64,000 nucleotides of DNA from Coix lacryma-jobi var. lacryma-jobi (Eukaryota; Streptophyta; Magnoliopsida; Poales; Poaceae): the NCBI GenBank assembly GCA_009763385.1, contig CM019828.1:27852540-27916539 (forward strand), written 5' to 3'. This document shows, piece by piece, positions 20,481 through 32,178 of the stretch; the stretch's first letter is position 1, and each line of letters starts with the position of its first letter. The position numbers and the translations under genes were made by a program. The notes beneath the pieces are model-generated. The model saw only the letters and a list, made by a program, of their open reading frames with translations. It did no database searches and was not told the DNA's origin.

Positions 20481-22080
20481 TGAGGATAACTATCGCTTTG
20501 GTTAGAGAGCGACCCGCTGATGTGGCTTTAGACCAAAAGACTTGCCCTATAACCTTAGCATCACGTATCCTTTGGCTATTAACCATGTCATAATCCGGTT
20601 GACCTCACTGAGAAGGCAAATCCGTGCCAGCGAAATAATGAACACAAACAAGAACTAAAAGCAACACGACTCAATTGAAGTGATTATTGCATATGTATTA
20701 TCAAGCACTCGAAGTTATGGTTTCATAACTGATGACAATGATTGTTTGAAGACAAATTGACCTAAAGAAATATCCAAACCATAACTTAGGTAGTAACAAT
20801 TCATTATAATGTCTTTGGGGGCGTGCACACCCCCTAGACGCGCTCTCTCATAGGCTCTAAGATGATACACGACCCAACAAACTAAAGGACGATGCAAACC
20901 CTGATAGATTCTGGATACTAACTTGCTTCGATGATTTCAGATGACTCTAGTAGAGTTTTGATATCAAACCAACGTCGTTGGTTAGTTTATGAAATTATTT
21001 TTCCATGCAAATGTGCATGGGTCATCAAAAATAGAGTTTTTATATGTCCTAAGCATTCGTTTTACTGCATGCTGCTCTTGATGACCCAGTCATGCTTGGA
21101 CTTAAGTTGAACTAGACCTTCCGCTTAACTAAAACACCTCTGCTAGTCTCCTCTACCTCCACATCTTTTTCCACCTCTAAAATGACAATACCATTAATTT
21201 CCAAAAGTATTCCACCTGATTCCCATAGGGGAAATAGACTGTCAAGCAAATCAACACCATAGGTAGGCCTAATTCGTTTGAATCTTTCTTTTGGTTTTGA
21301 TAATAGCTATATAAATCAAAATTCTACTCTTTATTGCATTTGGAGACATAGCAAAAGTTAGGCAAGTTCGACAAACCTATGCAATTCTAATAAATATCTA
21401 TTCGAGAGACCTATGCAGTTCCAATAAATATCTCTTATGACCCGTTTGAATCTTTGAAACTGAATTTATTTTAATAATCATAATTTAAACACATATTAAT
21501 TAAGCTACTTATTTTAATAATCATAATTTAGATATATATTAATTAAGCTAATATAGTTATATATGAATTATATTTATATATATTGTTATTGGCTATACAA
21601 GAGATACTTATGTTTTGTATTTCTACCATATGTGAGCGAGTTGAACAGCGTACTATAAATTAGAAAGTAGAAACGTACCATTGAGATCTATAGAATCAAA
21701 TTCCATCTCCACCCTATAAATTTGAGATAGACTTATATGTGAATTTTGAAAAGTGATAGAATATCGTATTTCAAGTCAAATAGCCTAATTTATTAAGTAA
21801 ATTTTAATTCCTAACTTTACCCTGTCCTTGGATTTGCGTCTCTTTTTTCTTCAAACATGATGACTTTGATTTCCTAACGAATGCAATGAGTATCAAAAAT
21901 AATAGCAATTTAGTGACGTACAAATTAATTTTAGTAATGAGAAAAATAACAATAGCATGTATCATAGATTGAGATCTACCACTAGTACTGTGATCTGAAA
22001 CAAACTTATACTCTCTATTACCAGTAACATGAGGAACATGAAAGCGAAGAACAAAGCAGGAGAAATCATTCTTATAGTGG
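20481..22080. other. AT-rich intergenic DNA, no gene seen
   Basis: Only short open frames occur. A direct repeat ATTTTAATAATCATAATTTA is present near 21470 and 21512. AGGCCTAATTCGTTTGAATC near 21267 and CAAATAGCCTAATTTA near 21777 could be worn MITE ends, but the match is poor. Nothing else could be assigned. Confidence 0.6.
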
Positions 22081-22495
22081 GTTTGTCGGCGCTAAAGATT
22101 GTGCAAGAGAGGAACATCAAATAAAAAAGTTGTCAACTACAAAGTTTCATAACTTTAACTTTTTGAGATGAACAACTTTTGTATTGGTCATTTCTCCATC
22201 CGAGGTCGTTTACAAAATTTGAATTTCAAATTTGAAACTATTCAACGTATTTTTCGTTGACAAGATGACTTCAAATTAAAAAGTTGTAATTTACAAAGTT
22301 TCATAACTTTTCGAGACGAACAACTTTTATTTTGGGTGTTTTCTCATCCGAGATTGTTTGAAAAAAAATCAAAATTTAAAAAACATACGCAGGCGGTTCT
22401 GTTAATCAACCGTCTGTAGAAATGAATTTGTACAAGCGGTCTGTTAAGACAACCGCTTGTAGAAATGAGACATTTCTACATACGGTTGTCTTAAC

Positions 22496-23636
22496 TAAGG
22501 ATGAAAACGGACGGAAACAACGAAAAATCGCTCTACCATTTTCGTTTCCATATTTTTAGACGGAAGCGGAAGCGAGAACCAAACAACCGGGAGCGAAAAT
22601 AGTAGCGGGATAAACGGCTATACGAAAACGGGTAAATACGATCGGAAAATAGACGGAAACGAACAAAAAACGGAAACTTAAACCAGAACATATATACCGC
22701 ATATGATAGCTCAAATACGTACACCGTACACCAAAGTGCAATACCAAATATCCACTAACCAGGTGACCACTGACCACACATAAATAATTAAATATAAATA
22801 CAATATCACATATTCACAGGTCACAATCACCATGTGTTCATACTGTTCAGCACAAACAGGCAAACAGATACAGCAATACAACGTACTAGTACTCCGTATG
22901 TTCACACATAGGAATTACAACACTCATGGAGCCACCTCGTCCTCAGCAAAGACTCCGTAGGTTCACACATAGAAATTACAACACTCAGCGGAGACCAAAG
23001 GGTCCGAGGGTGCGGTGCAGGTGTCCGGTGCGGCGGCGTGCCCAATCCTCCGACTCCTCTGAGGGCGCAACGTCTTCGAGCTTGGGCGGGCCGGCGGCGG
23101 CCGATGGCTGCGTCTGGCGCGGCGGCGTCCCCGAGCCTCTGAGGGCGCGGTGTCTTCGAGCTCGGGCGGGCCGGCAGCGACCGCGGGCTGGCGTCCGGCG
23201 CGGCGACGTCCCGAGCCTTCGACGGCGCCCAGCTGTGGGGACTGGGGGAGGCCGTGCGCCGAGGAACGGAGGAAGAGATGACAGATGAGGGCCGGGGGCA
23301 GGCCGCGAGGGAGTCGCGCTCGCGCTCGCCGGGTGTGGTGCGGGCTGCGGGTGTGCGGTGCTGGGGGTACGAGGGAGGCAGGGAGCTGCGTGCGTGCCGC
23401 CGTGCCCATGCCGGGATGGGTGGGGTGGCCGGGTGTCTTAGGATTAGGGTTTGTTTCTTGGGCTGGGTCAATGGGCCAGGAACCTGGTTGGACTGACTAG
23501 CAGGCCTATCCCGGATTGCAAGAAAAGTGGGATGAAAACGGTCCCGGTAAAAACGGGATTCCGGAAATACGGATGGACAAATGCTGTATCATTTTCGATT
23601 CCGCTTTCGGTATACCTCATCCTGTTTTCATCCTTA
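22496..23636. mobile_element. Element K: non-autonomous hAT element (1141 bp)
   Basis: The terminal inverted repeats are TAAGGATGAAAACGG at 22496 and CCTGTTTTCATCCTTA ending at 23636. They resemble the (T/C)AGGGATGAAA ends of Ac-like hAT elements. The flanks GTCTTAAC (22488-22495) and GTCTTGAC (23637-23644) are an 8-bp target duplication with one change. Subterminal GAAAACGG/CGGAAAC repeats fit hAT transposase-binding regions. The interior contains a GC-rich block (22990-23440) unlike the AT-rich ends. No transposase is encoded. Confidence 0.8.
22888..22987. repeat. Direct repeat inside K
   Basis: ACTCCGTATGTTCACACATA and ACTCCGTAGGTTCACACATA, each followed by GGAATTACAACACTCA or AGAAATTACAACACTCA, are about 59 bp apart. 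The repeat marks the edge of the GC-rich interior. Confidence 0.8.
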
Positions 23637-23997
23637 GTCTTGACAAACCGTCTATAGAAATACATTTCTACAAGTGGTTCTAGACTTGAGGCCCACCGTT
23701 TCATTTCTACTGGCACGTGGTAACTAAAACCGTCAGTAAAAAAAAGAGACGCTAGAAAAAAATCTCTTTCTACTAGCGTAAATCTTTGTGTCCAGGCTCA
23801 TCTCATCAAATGAAGTGCCCTTCATCACTATGTTCAGGGAAAATCAAATCATTAAAAAGATTATTTATGGTTGCTAGTCAAATAAAGGCAGATAACGAGG
23901 AAAAGAAAAGCAAAGCTGAGCTTGGATTAAGGCGTTGGTTACAAAGCGAGTACGTACTTTACATGGTTCTGAGCCGACCCATAGTGCGTGTGGTTAA

Positions 23998-24789
23998 GAC
24001 TGTCTCCAACAGTCAAGACTCAAATTGGACATCCATTCTGGTATTTGGGTAGCCTACAGTAAATGAGTCTCCTACCCAAAAACTCAGTCCTTCGGCAGCG
24101 CATCTAAAAATACCCGTCTCTCTCCTACGCTCACTCCTCATCTCTCTGACGCCCCTTTTCTTCTCCCGCGAAGAATCCAGCGCCGCCACTCCCTCCCTCC
24201 TCGGAATCCGTCAGCGCCGCTCCCTCTCTCTCCCACATCCGGCGCCGCCCTCCCTTCCTCTCCCAGATCCGGCGCCGCCCCTCCCTCTCTCTTCCAAATC
24301 CGGCGTCGCCTCGTCCTCACCTCACCACACCCAGGTCGGACCGAGCACCCAGGTCGCGACTCGCCGTACCCGAGACGGACCTTGCACCGGCACCGGCGCC
24401 GACGAGCAGCCTGGCCACGCCTCGCGCGCCCGCCCGAGGCGGACTTTGTGCCAGCACCGATGCCAACAAGCCGCCTGACCGCGCCCGAGGCGAACCTCGC
24501 GCCAGCGCCGACGACCCGCTCCGCCGAGGCGAACTCGCGCCGGCGGCGACAACCTGCTCCGAGCCGGTACCGCCCCGCCATCGTCGTCATCCTCATCTCG
24601 TCATAGGGCCCACCACTACGGCCACAATGATTTGCGTCGTTCCTCCTCCACGACTCTTTTTTGCGTGCTGGCGAGGCGCGTACGCAAAATGAGTCTCTCG
24701 TTTGGGTCCTCTGTTGGAGCATGTTCTTGGTATGCAAAAGAACTGTGAGCCACCTATTTTTGCGTTTGGGTCTCTTGTTGGAGTCAGTC
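23998..24789. mobile_element. Element M: TIR transposon, PIF/Harbinger-like, with GC-rich interior
   Basis: GACTGTCTCCAACAG on the left pairs with TTGTTGGAGTCAGTC on the right (one mismatch in the first eleven bases). The flanks are TAA and TTA, which fits a TWA target but is not an exact duplication. Subterminal GGGT(A/C)TCTTGTTGGAG-like motifs repeat inside. The interior (about 24180-24600) is strongly GC-rich and has a tandem ATCCGGCGCCGCC block. No transposase is visible. Confidence 0.5.
24170..24315. repeat. Tandem GC-rich repeat in element M
   Basis: Three to four units of about 31-35 bp contain CTCCCTCTCTC and ATCCGGCGCCGCC. It looks like duplicated 5' UTR or exon-like DNA. Confidence 0.65.
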
Positions 24790-24852
24790 TTAGATATTAC
24801 TGCAACTTGCAGCCTTGTACTCAACTTGCTTATTACTACTCCTACTTTCTTA

Positions 24853-25107
24853 CTCTCTTCGTCCAACAAAACATGCAATTCTCGCTTATCGAGGAGTCAA
24901 ACAATTTAAACTTTGACCGAAATTGTATAAAAAAATACTAACATTCTTAGTACAAAAAAATATCATTAAATTAGTAATAGAATATATTTTATAATAATTT
25001 TATTTAACAACACAAATACTAATATCTTTTATTATAATTTTGGTCAAACTTGAATCAATTTGACCAACATGGATCCCATAATTGCATGTTTTTATGGACG
25101 GAGGGAG
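24853..25107. mobile_element. Stowaway-type MITE (255 bp)
   Basis: CTCTCTTCGTCC on the left and GGACGGAGGGAG on the right form the terminal repeat, flanked by TA on both sides (24851-24852 and 25108-25109). The interior has paired AAACTTTGACC and GGTCAAACTTG stretches. These are the standard marks of grass Stowaway elements. The left end carries two changes from the consensus. Confidence 0.85.
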
Positions 25108-25109
25108 TA

Positions 25110-26189
25110 TTCTATATGAAGAAAAAGGTATTCTTGACCGCAAGAACATCCGTAGTGGTATGAGCTAGTTGCTAGCTCTAAGTTAACTTCTTCAATAGTG
25201 TTAACTCTTAACAATAGCTTATAATATGATTAGACCCACATTACATTCATATATGATCTTAAAATATGTGTATGAATTTAGCTTTTGAGTAAGAGCTAAT
25301 TCTTCTCTTTCTTCTATTAAAATATAACAAAAATTCTTAAAGCAGCTTATGAGCTGGACATTGCGGGTTGCAGCTGCCCTGCACCACGTCGGACATCTGC
25401 ATATGCGTTGTCTGATTCTGATCCTCGATCGATGACACAAGTTGCGCTTAATTTAATTAAACCGCCCGACAGCAACTCGAGTTCGTCGAGATGCACGTAA
25501 CCTGCACCGAATAAACAGAGTTCACCACGGGGGCACTAATCCAACTCTGCAGCCTTCCTTTGATAGTTTGATCCTTTCGCCGTGGTTTTCGCTACGTCGG
25601 CCGCCGCTAGCTGTCTCTTCAAAGTTCAAAGCTAGCTGAACCCAAGTGGTATACTCCCTTTATCTTAATATACTCTCTCTGTACATGAAAGAATCAATTT
25701 CTAGAATCCACATGTTAATCAAAATTTTTAAATTTTAACTAACTTTATAACTTTATAGAAAAGAGTATTTGAAAATAGGTGTGAGTTATTTCGAGAGTTC
25801 TAAGTGTTATTAATTTTTATGTAATATGCTTGATTGCAACGTTATCATGGTTAAAGAATTATTGAAATAAATATTATTGATCCCGGCTGTGAGAATTGTG
25901 TTGCTACGATGTATATTTGTCAAGGCATTTTTGTCATTACAACATGAATGAAAATAATAAACCGTGTACCAAACATCTATTGTTCCACACAATTGAGATT
26001 TTATCTTGTGACATAACTTGTCATAACTAATATTTTCACACAAATGATATGCTTTTGGTGTGATGAAATTATTGACATAACATATCTTATCAAAAACAGT
26101 GAGAACAACATTGACAATGTAAATTTATATAATGGCAAAAACTTTGATCACTGATATGTAGTCTCTGACCATATAATTCATCAATTTAC
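25110..26189. other. Intergenic DNA with MITE fragments, no gene seen
   Basis: A stretch near 25145-25365 (GAGCTAGTTGCTAGCTCTAAG ... AAGCAGCTTATGAGCTGG) resembles a worn MITE without clear ends. TACTCTCTCTGTACATGAAAG at 25670 looks like one end of another Stowaway without its partner. No open frame of substance occurs. Confidence 0.55.
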
Positions 26190-26194
26190 AATGG

Positions 26195-27533
26195 TGTTAA
26201 CACCAGATTTTTGCACGCGTAAGAAGATGACAGATGGGCCAACATACAGAGATGGGCGTATGAGGCATTCGGCAGGTATCCATACGGTCGACTAGTTTCC
26301 AAGGATTCGACAACTGCTTGTGCGGTTGGTTGTTTTGAGAAAAGGGATTTCCGTTGAAGCAGCGGTAGCAAGAGCCGATCGAGCAACAAGATGGCGACAA
26401 TTAAGGCAATGAAAATTCTGAAGGAAGTCGAAGGCCAAAAATATTGTATTTTTCCTTTAACGTTTCATAGTCGTATCCTCTTAGGATTCGTTTTGTGTCC
26501 AGGGTATAAATATAAACTCTTGGCTATTGTAAAAAGGGTTCACAACCATATCAATACAAACCGGCCCCGTGCCATCTTCGAGTCTTTTGTCGTGTCGTCG
26601 AGTTCTTCGAGAGGAATCATTGATCCATCGACCTCTGTAAGTCCCGACAACCTTGTTATCATGTCTAGTATCATGCGGTGGATTTAGATGTGATGCAAGT
26701 AGTCTTGTTTGTTTGCATTGATCGTGCGGCGGATCTATGTTGACAATCAAGAAGTCTTTGCTTATGCTTTGCTTATGAGTAAATATCGTGCGGCGGGCGT
26801 TTACTTGATATGTTTAGCAGAAGAGAGATAGTTATCGGCTCTGCTAGGTTTGGCAAGATCTAGTAGATTCATTAAGTTATTATGTGTTGCATGATTTTAT
26901 TAATTTTGTAACACTCTTTTGCCCAATCTAGATTGGCTTTGTTCGGCCTTGTTTTACAAGTTTACTTGTTTTTCCAATAATTGTATGACATGATGGCCGA
27001 ATTAATCTCTAATCTAGATTGTTACGTGTTGTGGGTTCATACATATCGATCACGCTTGAGCTTAGATAAAACTAGGTATCGTGCGGCAGATGCAGGTCTT
27101 AGATTGGTTTAATCGTGTTTGTTTGCATGTTCCTTCTTCATGGACCCCAACTCGGCTAGTTTGCCGAGCTTGGTTACACGTCAATTTATAATTTATCTTT
27201 ACTTGTCCAAGTATATTTTTTTTCACGTACGTACGTTCGGCAATCAGCTGTTTACATATGTTTATGTTTAGAGATAGCTGAATGACCTTTAAACTTGTTG
27301 ACAGACAGCTTCTATAGCTGTATGTCGTCATGAGTGGCTTCAAGGCCGTAAATATGGAACTGTCTGGTCTCACCCGGCATGTTCCAGTTTATTCTCACAG
27401 TTTTATCCCTTGTTGGTTTTCAGGTTCAAACCGACTGGCACGTCTCCGGATTTCAATCACTCGGGCAACCGTTTGAAGCCACGCTTTCTGGCTTGCTGTG
27501 TGTCAGGCGCGGAACGCCGTTTTTGCGTCAACA
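26195..27533 (+). repeat. Element B 5' LTR (1339 bp)
   Basis: It begins TGTTAACACC and ends GCGTCAACA. The 3' LTR at 63425 matches its first 576 bp with few differences over the part visible. Confidence 0.9.
26505..26512 (+). promoter_or_regulatory. Element B 5' LTR TATA box
   Basis: TATAAATA in CAGGGTATAAATATAAACTC, matching the position and context in the A LTR. Confidence 0.6.
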
Positions 27534-27540
27534 CACTTTT

Positions 27541-27558
27541 TGGCATGCCCGGTGGGAC
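27541..27558 (+). other. Element B primer-binding site
   Basis: TGGCATGCCCGGTGGGAC starts 7 nt after the 5' LTR end. Element C has the same site with one change. The tRNA is not assigned. Confidence 0.65.
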
Positions 27559-27571
27559 ACCACATTCCAAG

Positions 27572-27936
27572 ATGCCTGAATTCGAGAACAATCAAGTTCT
27601 GGACGTGACCATAGATGAGTTGCCACTAGACTTGAGAAGTTTAGTTCAACAAGCATGCAATGAGATTTCAACACCAATGCTTGATGTCCTTCTCTAAGAA
27701 TAAGAGCAACAAGGGTTTCCAGAAGCAGTCACTCCCAAGAACTCTCCTTCCTCATTAATCTTATAGCACTGATGAGGAAGATGCTCAAAAACTATCCGAA
27801 CTGGTGTACAAGGCTATAGTAGAGGCCATGACAAATCATCGATCAGCTTTCTTAAATACCTTTCGTGCCATCATGGTTGGTACTTTCGGCCCGGCAGTCG
27901 ATAAACGTTTTGAGGAAGCCGCTGGCCCGATGCGGG
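27572..27936 (+). pseudogene. Element B gag, N-terminal piece (broken)
   Basis: The frame begins MPEFENNQVLDVTIDEL 14 nt after the PBS and has a stop at 27695-27697. Later pieces in other frames (such as RFEEAAGP near 27910) show further frame changes. The sequence is cut at 27936 by solo LTR F and resumes at 42786. By position it is equivalent to the MEDLSDEQKEL start of element C gag. Confidence 0.6.
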
Positions 27937-27989
27937 TGAGAGCCCTAGTTTGGTTTTGGTTAATTGATGAAATCTATTTGGTCTAATCC

Positions 27990-28634
27990 TGTTGGGAGCA
28001 CACTTGCCAGACCTCCGCACTTGTGCAGGGGAAGGAGCGAAGGTGACCAAGCGTCGGATGCGGTAGCGAAGGTGAAACGGAAGTGGAAAGTGCTCGAATT
28101 CCCAAAAAGTCGTGGTTTACACTGTTCATCCCCTTGGTATTTATAGGGAATGCCAAGGGGTACGGGCCAAATTACAAAAGGGTACAGCAAAGATTCCTCG
28201 CCTCCGCGCAGGGAGGAAGGGCAGAAACGTAAACACACAGCTGGAGCGGAAACCCTAATCGGTCACACCCGGCGCGCCGCCAACCTGGCCCCCCGTTCAC
28301 CTTCGGGGAGAGGTGCGGCGGTCTTGACCTTCGGCCGCGCTCACCTCCGGCTGCACTTGCCCCGGAGAGGCAAGTGAACACGCTTGCTGCTTGCCTGGAC
28401 CCTCGCTCCAAGCGAAGGTGGTGTCGACGGTCAGCGAAGGTTTCCTGCTGTGCGCCCATCGCCTCAGACCTGCACAGGAACACAGCAAGAGAGCGAGGGT
28501 TGATCCCGCATTCGGGGGTCAGGGTAGTGGCCTCCGATGGTAGAGAGACCCCGCAAGCACGCCAGGCGTTACGCGAGGGCTGATTTTGAGCACCAGTTCG
28601 GGCGGCGCTTCTGTCGAGGGTCCTTTCCCCAACA
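27990..28634 (-). repeat. Element E 3' LTR (645 bp)
   Basis: TGTTGGG...CCCAACA ends. It carries a minus-strand TATAAATA (28138-28145), the same as the 5' LTR. Confidence 0.92.
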
Positions 28635-28844
28635 GTAGCCCCTCGTTGTCTTGGATCTAAAAGATTGTGTTTAGGCCCAAGCAGCGCCTTTAAAAACGGG
28701 ACCCTCGGCAGCGACGCCCGCGTTTGCTTTGGGCCGGGGCCGTTGTGGTGTTGTTTTATACTATTGAAGCCTGCTTCGTTTTTTGTGCCGCGTTCTGTGG
28801 TTTGTCGTTGCCCGACTGTCGGGTGAGGGCTCGGTCTCCCGGCC

Positions 28845-28852
28845 TATAAATT
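28845..28852 (+). promoter_or_regulatory. TATA box for the antisense gene of element E
   Basis: GGCCTATAAATTATAG lies on the plus strand about 150 bp before the likely ATG at 29003 and outside the LTR. It suggests that the antisense gene has its own promoter. Confidence 0.5.
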
Positions 28853-29002
28853 ATAGAAAGAGTGAGCGTGGAGTTTTGATTGTGCTCTTTGTTGCTATAG
28901 CCATCCTGTTGTTGCAATTTGCTTGTAGCGAAGGTTTGTTTGAGCTTGTCTGCGAGGGTTGAGACAGGCGTTGGTTGTGCGGTAGTGTTAGCAGTTGAAG
29001 AG

Positions 29003-32000
29003 ATGGCAAGGTTGAAGCAAACTGCTCGTGCTGTTTCCCCCACAGCCGCGGATGAGGGGATTACCTTCGAGTTTGGTTTGAGCCGGGTTTGTGCAAGTGA
29101 GATTGCATCTTACGTGCGGTGGGGCTGGATTGAGGAGGGCAAGGCGAGGGCTAGCAGTGGGGAGACCGTGCCGAAGCCGGATGCAGACGAGGTTGTGGTG
29201 TTCGAAGAGTTCTTTTCGGCTGGCCTTCGCTTCCCAGCTGACCCCTTCGTGACTTCGGTCCTGCGTAGGTTCAACCTGCGGTTTCATCAGCTTACGCCTT
29301 CGTGCTTCACAAAGATGTCGGTCTACGTCTGGGCCTGCAGGTCTCAGGGGGTTGTCCCTCATGTCGAGGGTTTTGTTCGCACTCATCGCGTTCACATGCA
29401 GCCTCGCAAGATTATGGACAGCGAGGGCAGGACCAGCATTGGACAATTTGCGGTGTACACTTTTTGCCATCGCGCCGGCGCGGAGCTGCCGGTGCAAGCG
29501 CAGAAAAACAAGTGGAGCAGCGGGTGGCAGGAGTCCTGGTTTTATTACAAACTCAGTGACGGCTCCGAGCTTTGCGGCGAGCTTCCGGTGCTTGGAGATG
29601 TGGGCGCCGAAGCTAAGATGAGCATCGAGGCCCATGCTGCTGTTGATTGCCTGAGGGTCGTTGCGCGCTCTCAGTGCGCGCGTGATTTGGTGGAGGAATA
29701 TTGCTGTGCCAAGATTTGGCCTCTTGGCCGAAGGCAGACTTGGTTCGTTGTGGAGAACGACCCAAGGTATGAAGGTAGGGGCTTGAAGAAGCCTAGTTTG
29801 GATCTGGAGAAGGTCTGGGAAAGAACTCTTAAGAAATTTCCGAGGCGCGAGGATGGGAACGAAGCTGTTTTCAAACGAGTTCAGCAGTGGACGGACGAGC
29901 TCGTGGGGAAGCTTTCCCCATTGGAAGTGAAGGCTATCCATAGCTTGATGGGCGGCGAAGGTCGCGTGAACAGAATGTTTGACATTCTTGGCGTTCGCTA
30001 CGCCGACTGGCCGGCTCCTTCGAGCGACGACGCGCCGAAGAAGAGGAAGCGTAAGGCTTTGGGAGGAACGGAGATCGTCTCTCGGCCGAAGAGAGGGCGT
30101 GGTCGAGGCCGCGGGGAGCTGGTGGCCGAGCGAAGGTGCTTGCGACAAAGGTCACTGCGGGCTCGGTTGCTGCGGGCACTTCTTTGGCCGCGGGCCGGAG
30201 CGGCCGAGGTGGCAGTTCAGTCGGGGACGCATGCCTCGCGTTGGAGGGATCGTTGCTTTGGTCCAGACTTCGGGCGACGAGGATGAATCTGATGATGATG
30301 ATGGAGGAAAAAGCAGAGGGGGAGACGGGCGAGGGCTCATCTGATGAAGGTAGCGAGGGCTCTTCTGAAGGGCATGACACGGATGAGGAGGTGTCCATTG
30401 GAGGCGGAGCCTCGCCGGTTGCTGGTGCGATGGTTACCCAGGGCGCAGATGAGCTTACACGAGATATTGAGCCAGGTAGCCCTCGACGAGGTGCGGTTCC
30501 CAGGTTCGCGGGCTCACACCTTTGGGTGGAGGGGTCAGAGTTTGATGGGGAACTTGACTCTGCGCGGTCCCGGGGAAAAAAACCGTTTGGCGAGGCTAGC
30601 CGGTCGAGCCTTCCGGAATATGCCAGGAAGCTTGGGATTTCTGATCCGGCCACTGCGCTGTTCACCAGTCCGGACCTTCGGGATTGCCACTTGCAGTGTA
30701 GCCCGGAGGAAAGGCGTTTTTTGGGCCGGATCTTCGGCCGCATTTGTGTGCCGGAGGCGGAGGTTCTTCTTGGATCAAGCGGTTGGCGATACCTTCGATG
30801 ATGTTGACGTCAAGTTGGCGGAGCTGATGCTTTTGAACCGCTCAGCGAGGCGGAAGGTTGGCTCCGACATGGAGTTTATGAGGAACCATATGACTGAACT
30901 TGAGAAGGAGAACAGCAAACTGGCGCGGAGCCTAGCGGGCAAGGAAGATGAAATGAGAATTGCTTCGGAGAAGGCTGCGAAGGCTCGAGAGGAGGCGGTT
31001 GAGCTGGCGAGGCGTAATGCTGATCTGATTGCCGCGGGAAAGGAGAAGGACAAAGCTTTAGCCGAGGCCGAGGGTCGGCTGGTTGATTTGAAGAACTCTT
31101 GGCGGGCGAGCATGGAGAACGTCAAACGTAAACTTGATTGTTGTCTGACCGAGGCTGGGGGTTCAGCCGGAGAGCCGTTGCCTGCGGTTGATGCAGAGGC
31201 CTTCGAGGGCTGGCTGGGCAACGAGCTTGATGTGTTTAGCTCGCTAGTCTCCTAATGCAGCCGATTTTGGTGGCTACGCCGGGGCCTTGGCAATGGCGAG
31301 CACGCTTCGACTGGCGGATTGTGATCATCTTCGCAAGGTCAAAAGGCCGAGCCATGTCTTTCCGACGGTTGAAGAGGTTCGCCAGATGAAGGTTGATGAC
31401 GCAGATGTCCGGAACTGTGCGATGCGTTTGCTTCGCAAGTTTTGGATCTCCGGAGGTGGCCGGGCTCTCGCCTTCGAAGAAGCTGCCGAGGCTACGCGCC
31501 AGGTTCGCTCCTTTGTTTAAGTTTTTTGGTCTGTGTTGTTTCGTTTTAGAGGGGTTGTTTGTTGATTTTGGCGAGGTTGTCCTTTATTTTGCTTGTAGGC
31601 TCGACGAGATGCAATGCCCTCACCGCCTGCGGAAGATGCAGCGAGGGGTGACCCTGAAGCCGCCCCTGAGCCAGGCTGTGCGGGGGTTACGCTCGCCGAG
31701 ATCGAGGCGTTGACCGGGAGCGGGCCGATCGCGGAAGGAGATGCTGCGAAAGAAACCACGGCGGAGGAGGCGTCGGCTGGGACCTCGACTGCCACCGCTG
31801 GCGAGGGTGTGGACATCAATCGGGGGGAAGCTGGGCAGGTGTGATGCCTGGGTTTGTTGGGGCGAGGGAGGCCTTTTTGTAGATACTATGGTTGTTTGTA
31901 AAGACTTGGCGAGGCTGAGACATCTCGTATTTTTGTGCAACATGCAGGTTCCTGACGGAACCGTGCTAGACGTGTTCGACGTGACCCCGCTGATGTTTAA

Positions 32001-32109
32001 CTACCAAGATGTTTTTATAACTGGTGAATCATGGGCTCGCGCTAGATTTAAATATCCTTCGCTTTCCTTTGAACGTTTTTGGTGTCGAAGGTGCGGAGAT
32101 ATGATTTAA
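29003..32109 (+). pseudogene. Antisense gene of element E: Transposase_28 / 'putative gypsy type transposon'-like, spliced, frame-broken
   Basis: The start MARLKQTARAVSPT at 29003 opens a 428-codon frame with FEEFFSAGLRFPADPFV, RFNLRFHQLTPSCF and KMSVYVWACRS, which resemble the grass family catalogued as PF04195. A basic region (KKRKRK, then RGRGRGRG) suggests a nuclear protein. Acidic and coiled-coil parts follow (30300-31255). Frame changes occur near 30120, 30230, 30300, 30770 and 31245. Three exons are likely: 29003-31502, 31599-31838 and 31948-32109, with GT donors at 31503 and 31839 and AG acceptors before exons 2 and 3. The gene runs opposite to gag-pol and ends towards it. Confidence 0.65.
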
Positions 32110-32178
32110 AGAATAGTAGGTCGAGTCGATTTTGGCGCGAGGCAGACTATACAGACCGCCAAGCCGATCGTTATTTGT

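Larger units (their letters stand above)
22081..23780. mobile_element. Probable CACTA remnant, split by hAT element K
   Basis: A duplicated AAGTTGT..ACAAAGTTTCATAAC block (22126-22240 and 22270-22370) is followed by short inverted and direct copies of a TTTCTACA(A/G)GCGGTT-like motif. The same motif resumes after K (CCGTCTATAGAAATACATTT at 23649). The right end reads TTTCTACTAGCG near 23779, one change from the TTTCTACTAGTG end of many plant CACTA elements. No left terminus was found. Confidence 0.45.

Noticed and set aside
21260..21800. Possible MITE with TAGGCC/GGCCTA-like ends
   Set aside because: The inverted match is too weak and no target duplication was found.
22902..23471. Possible host gene on either strand in the GC-rich block
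   Set aside because: No splice structure or domain is recognisable, and the block lies inside hAT element K. Treated as possible captured DNA only.
28988..30148. 386-codon minus-strand frame
   Set aside because: It is the shadow of the element E antisense gene; the plus strand has the recognisable domain, start and TATA box.
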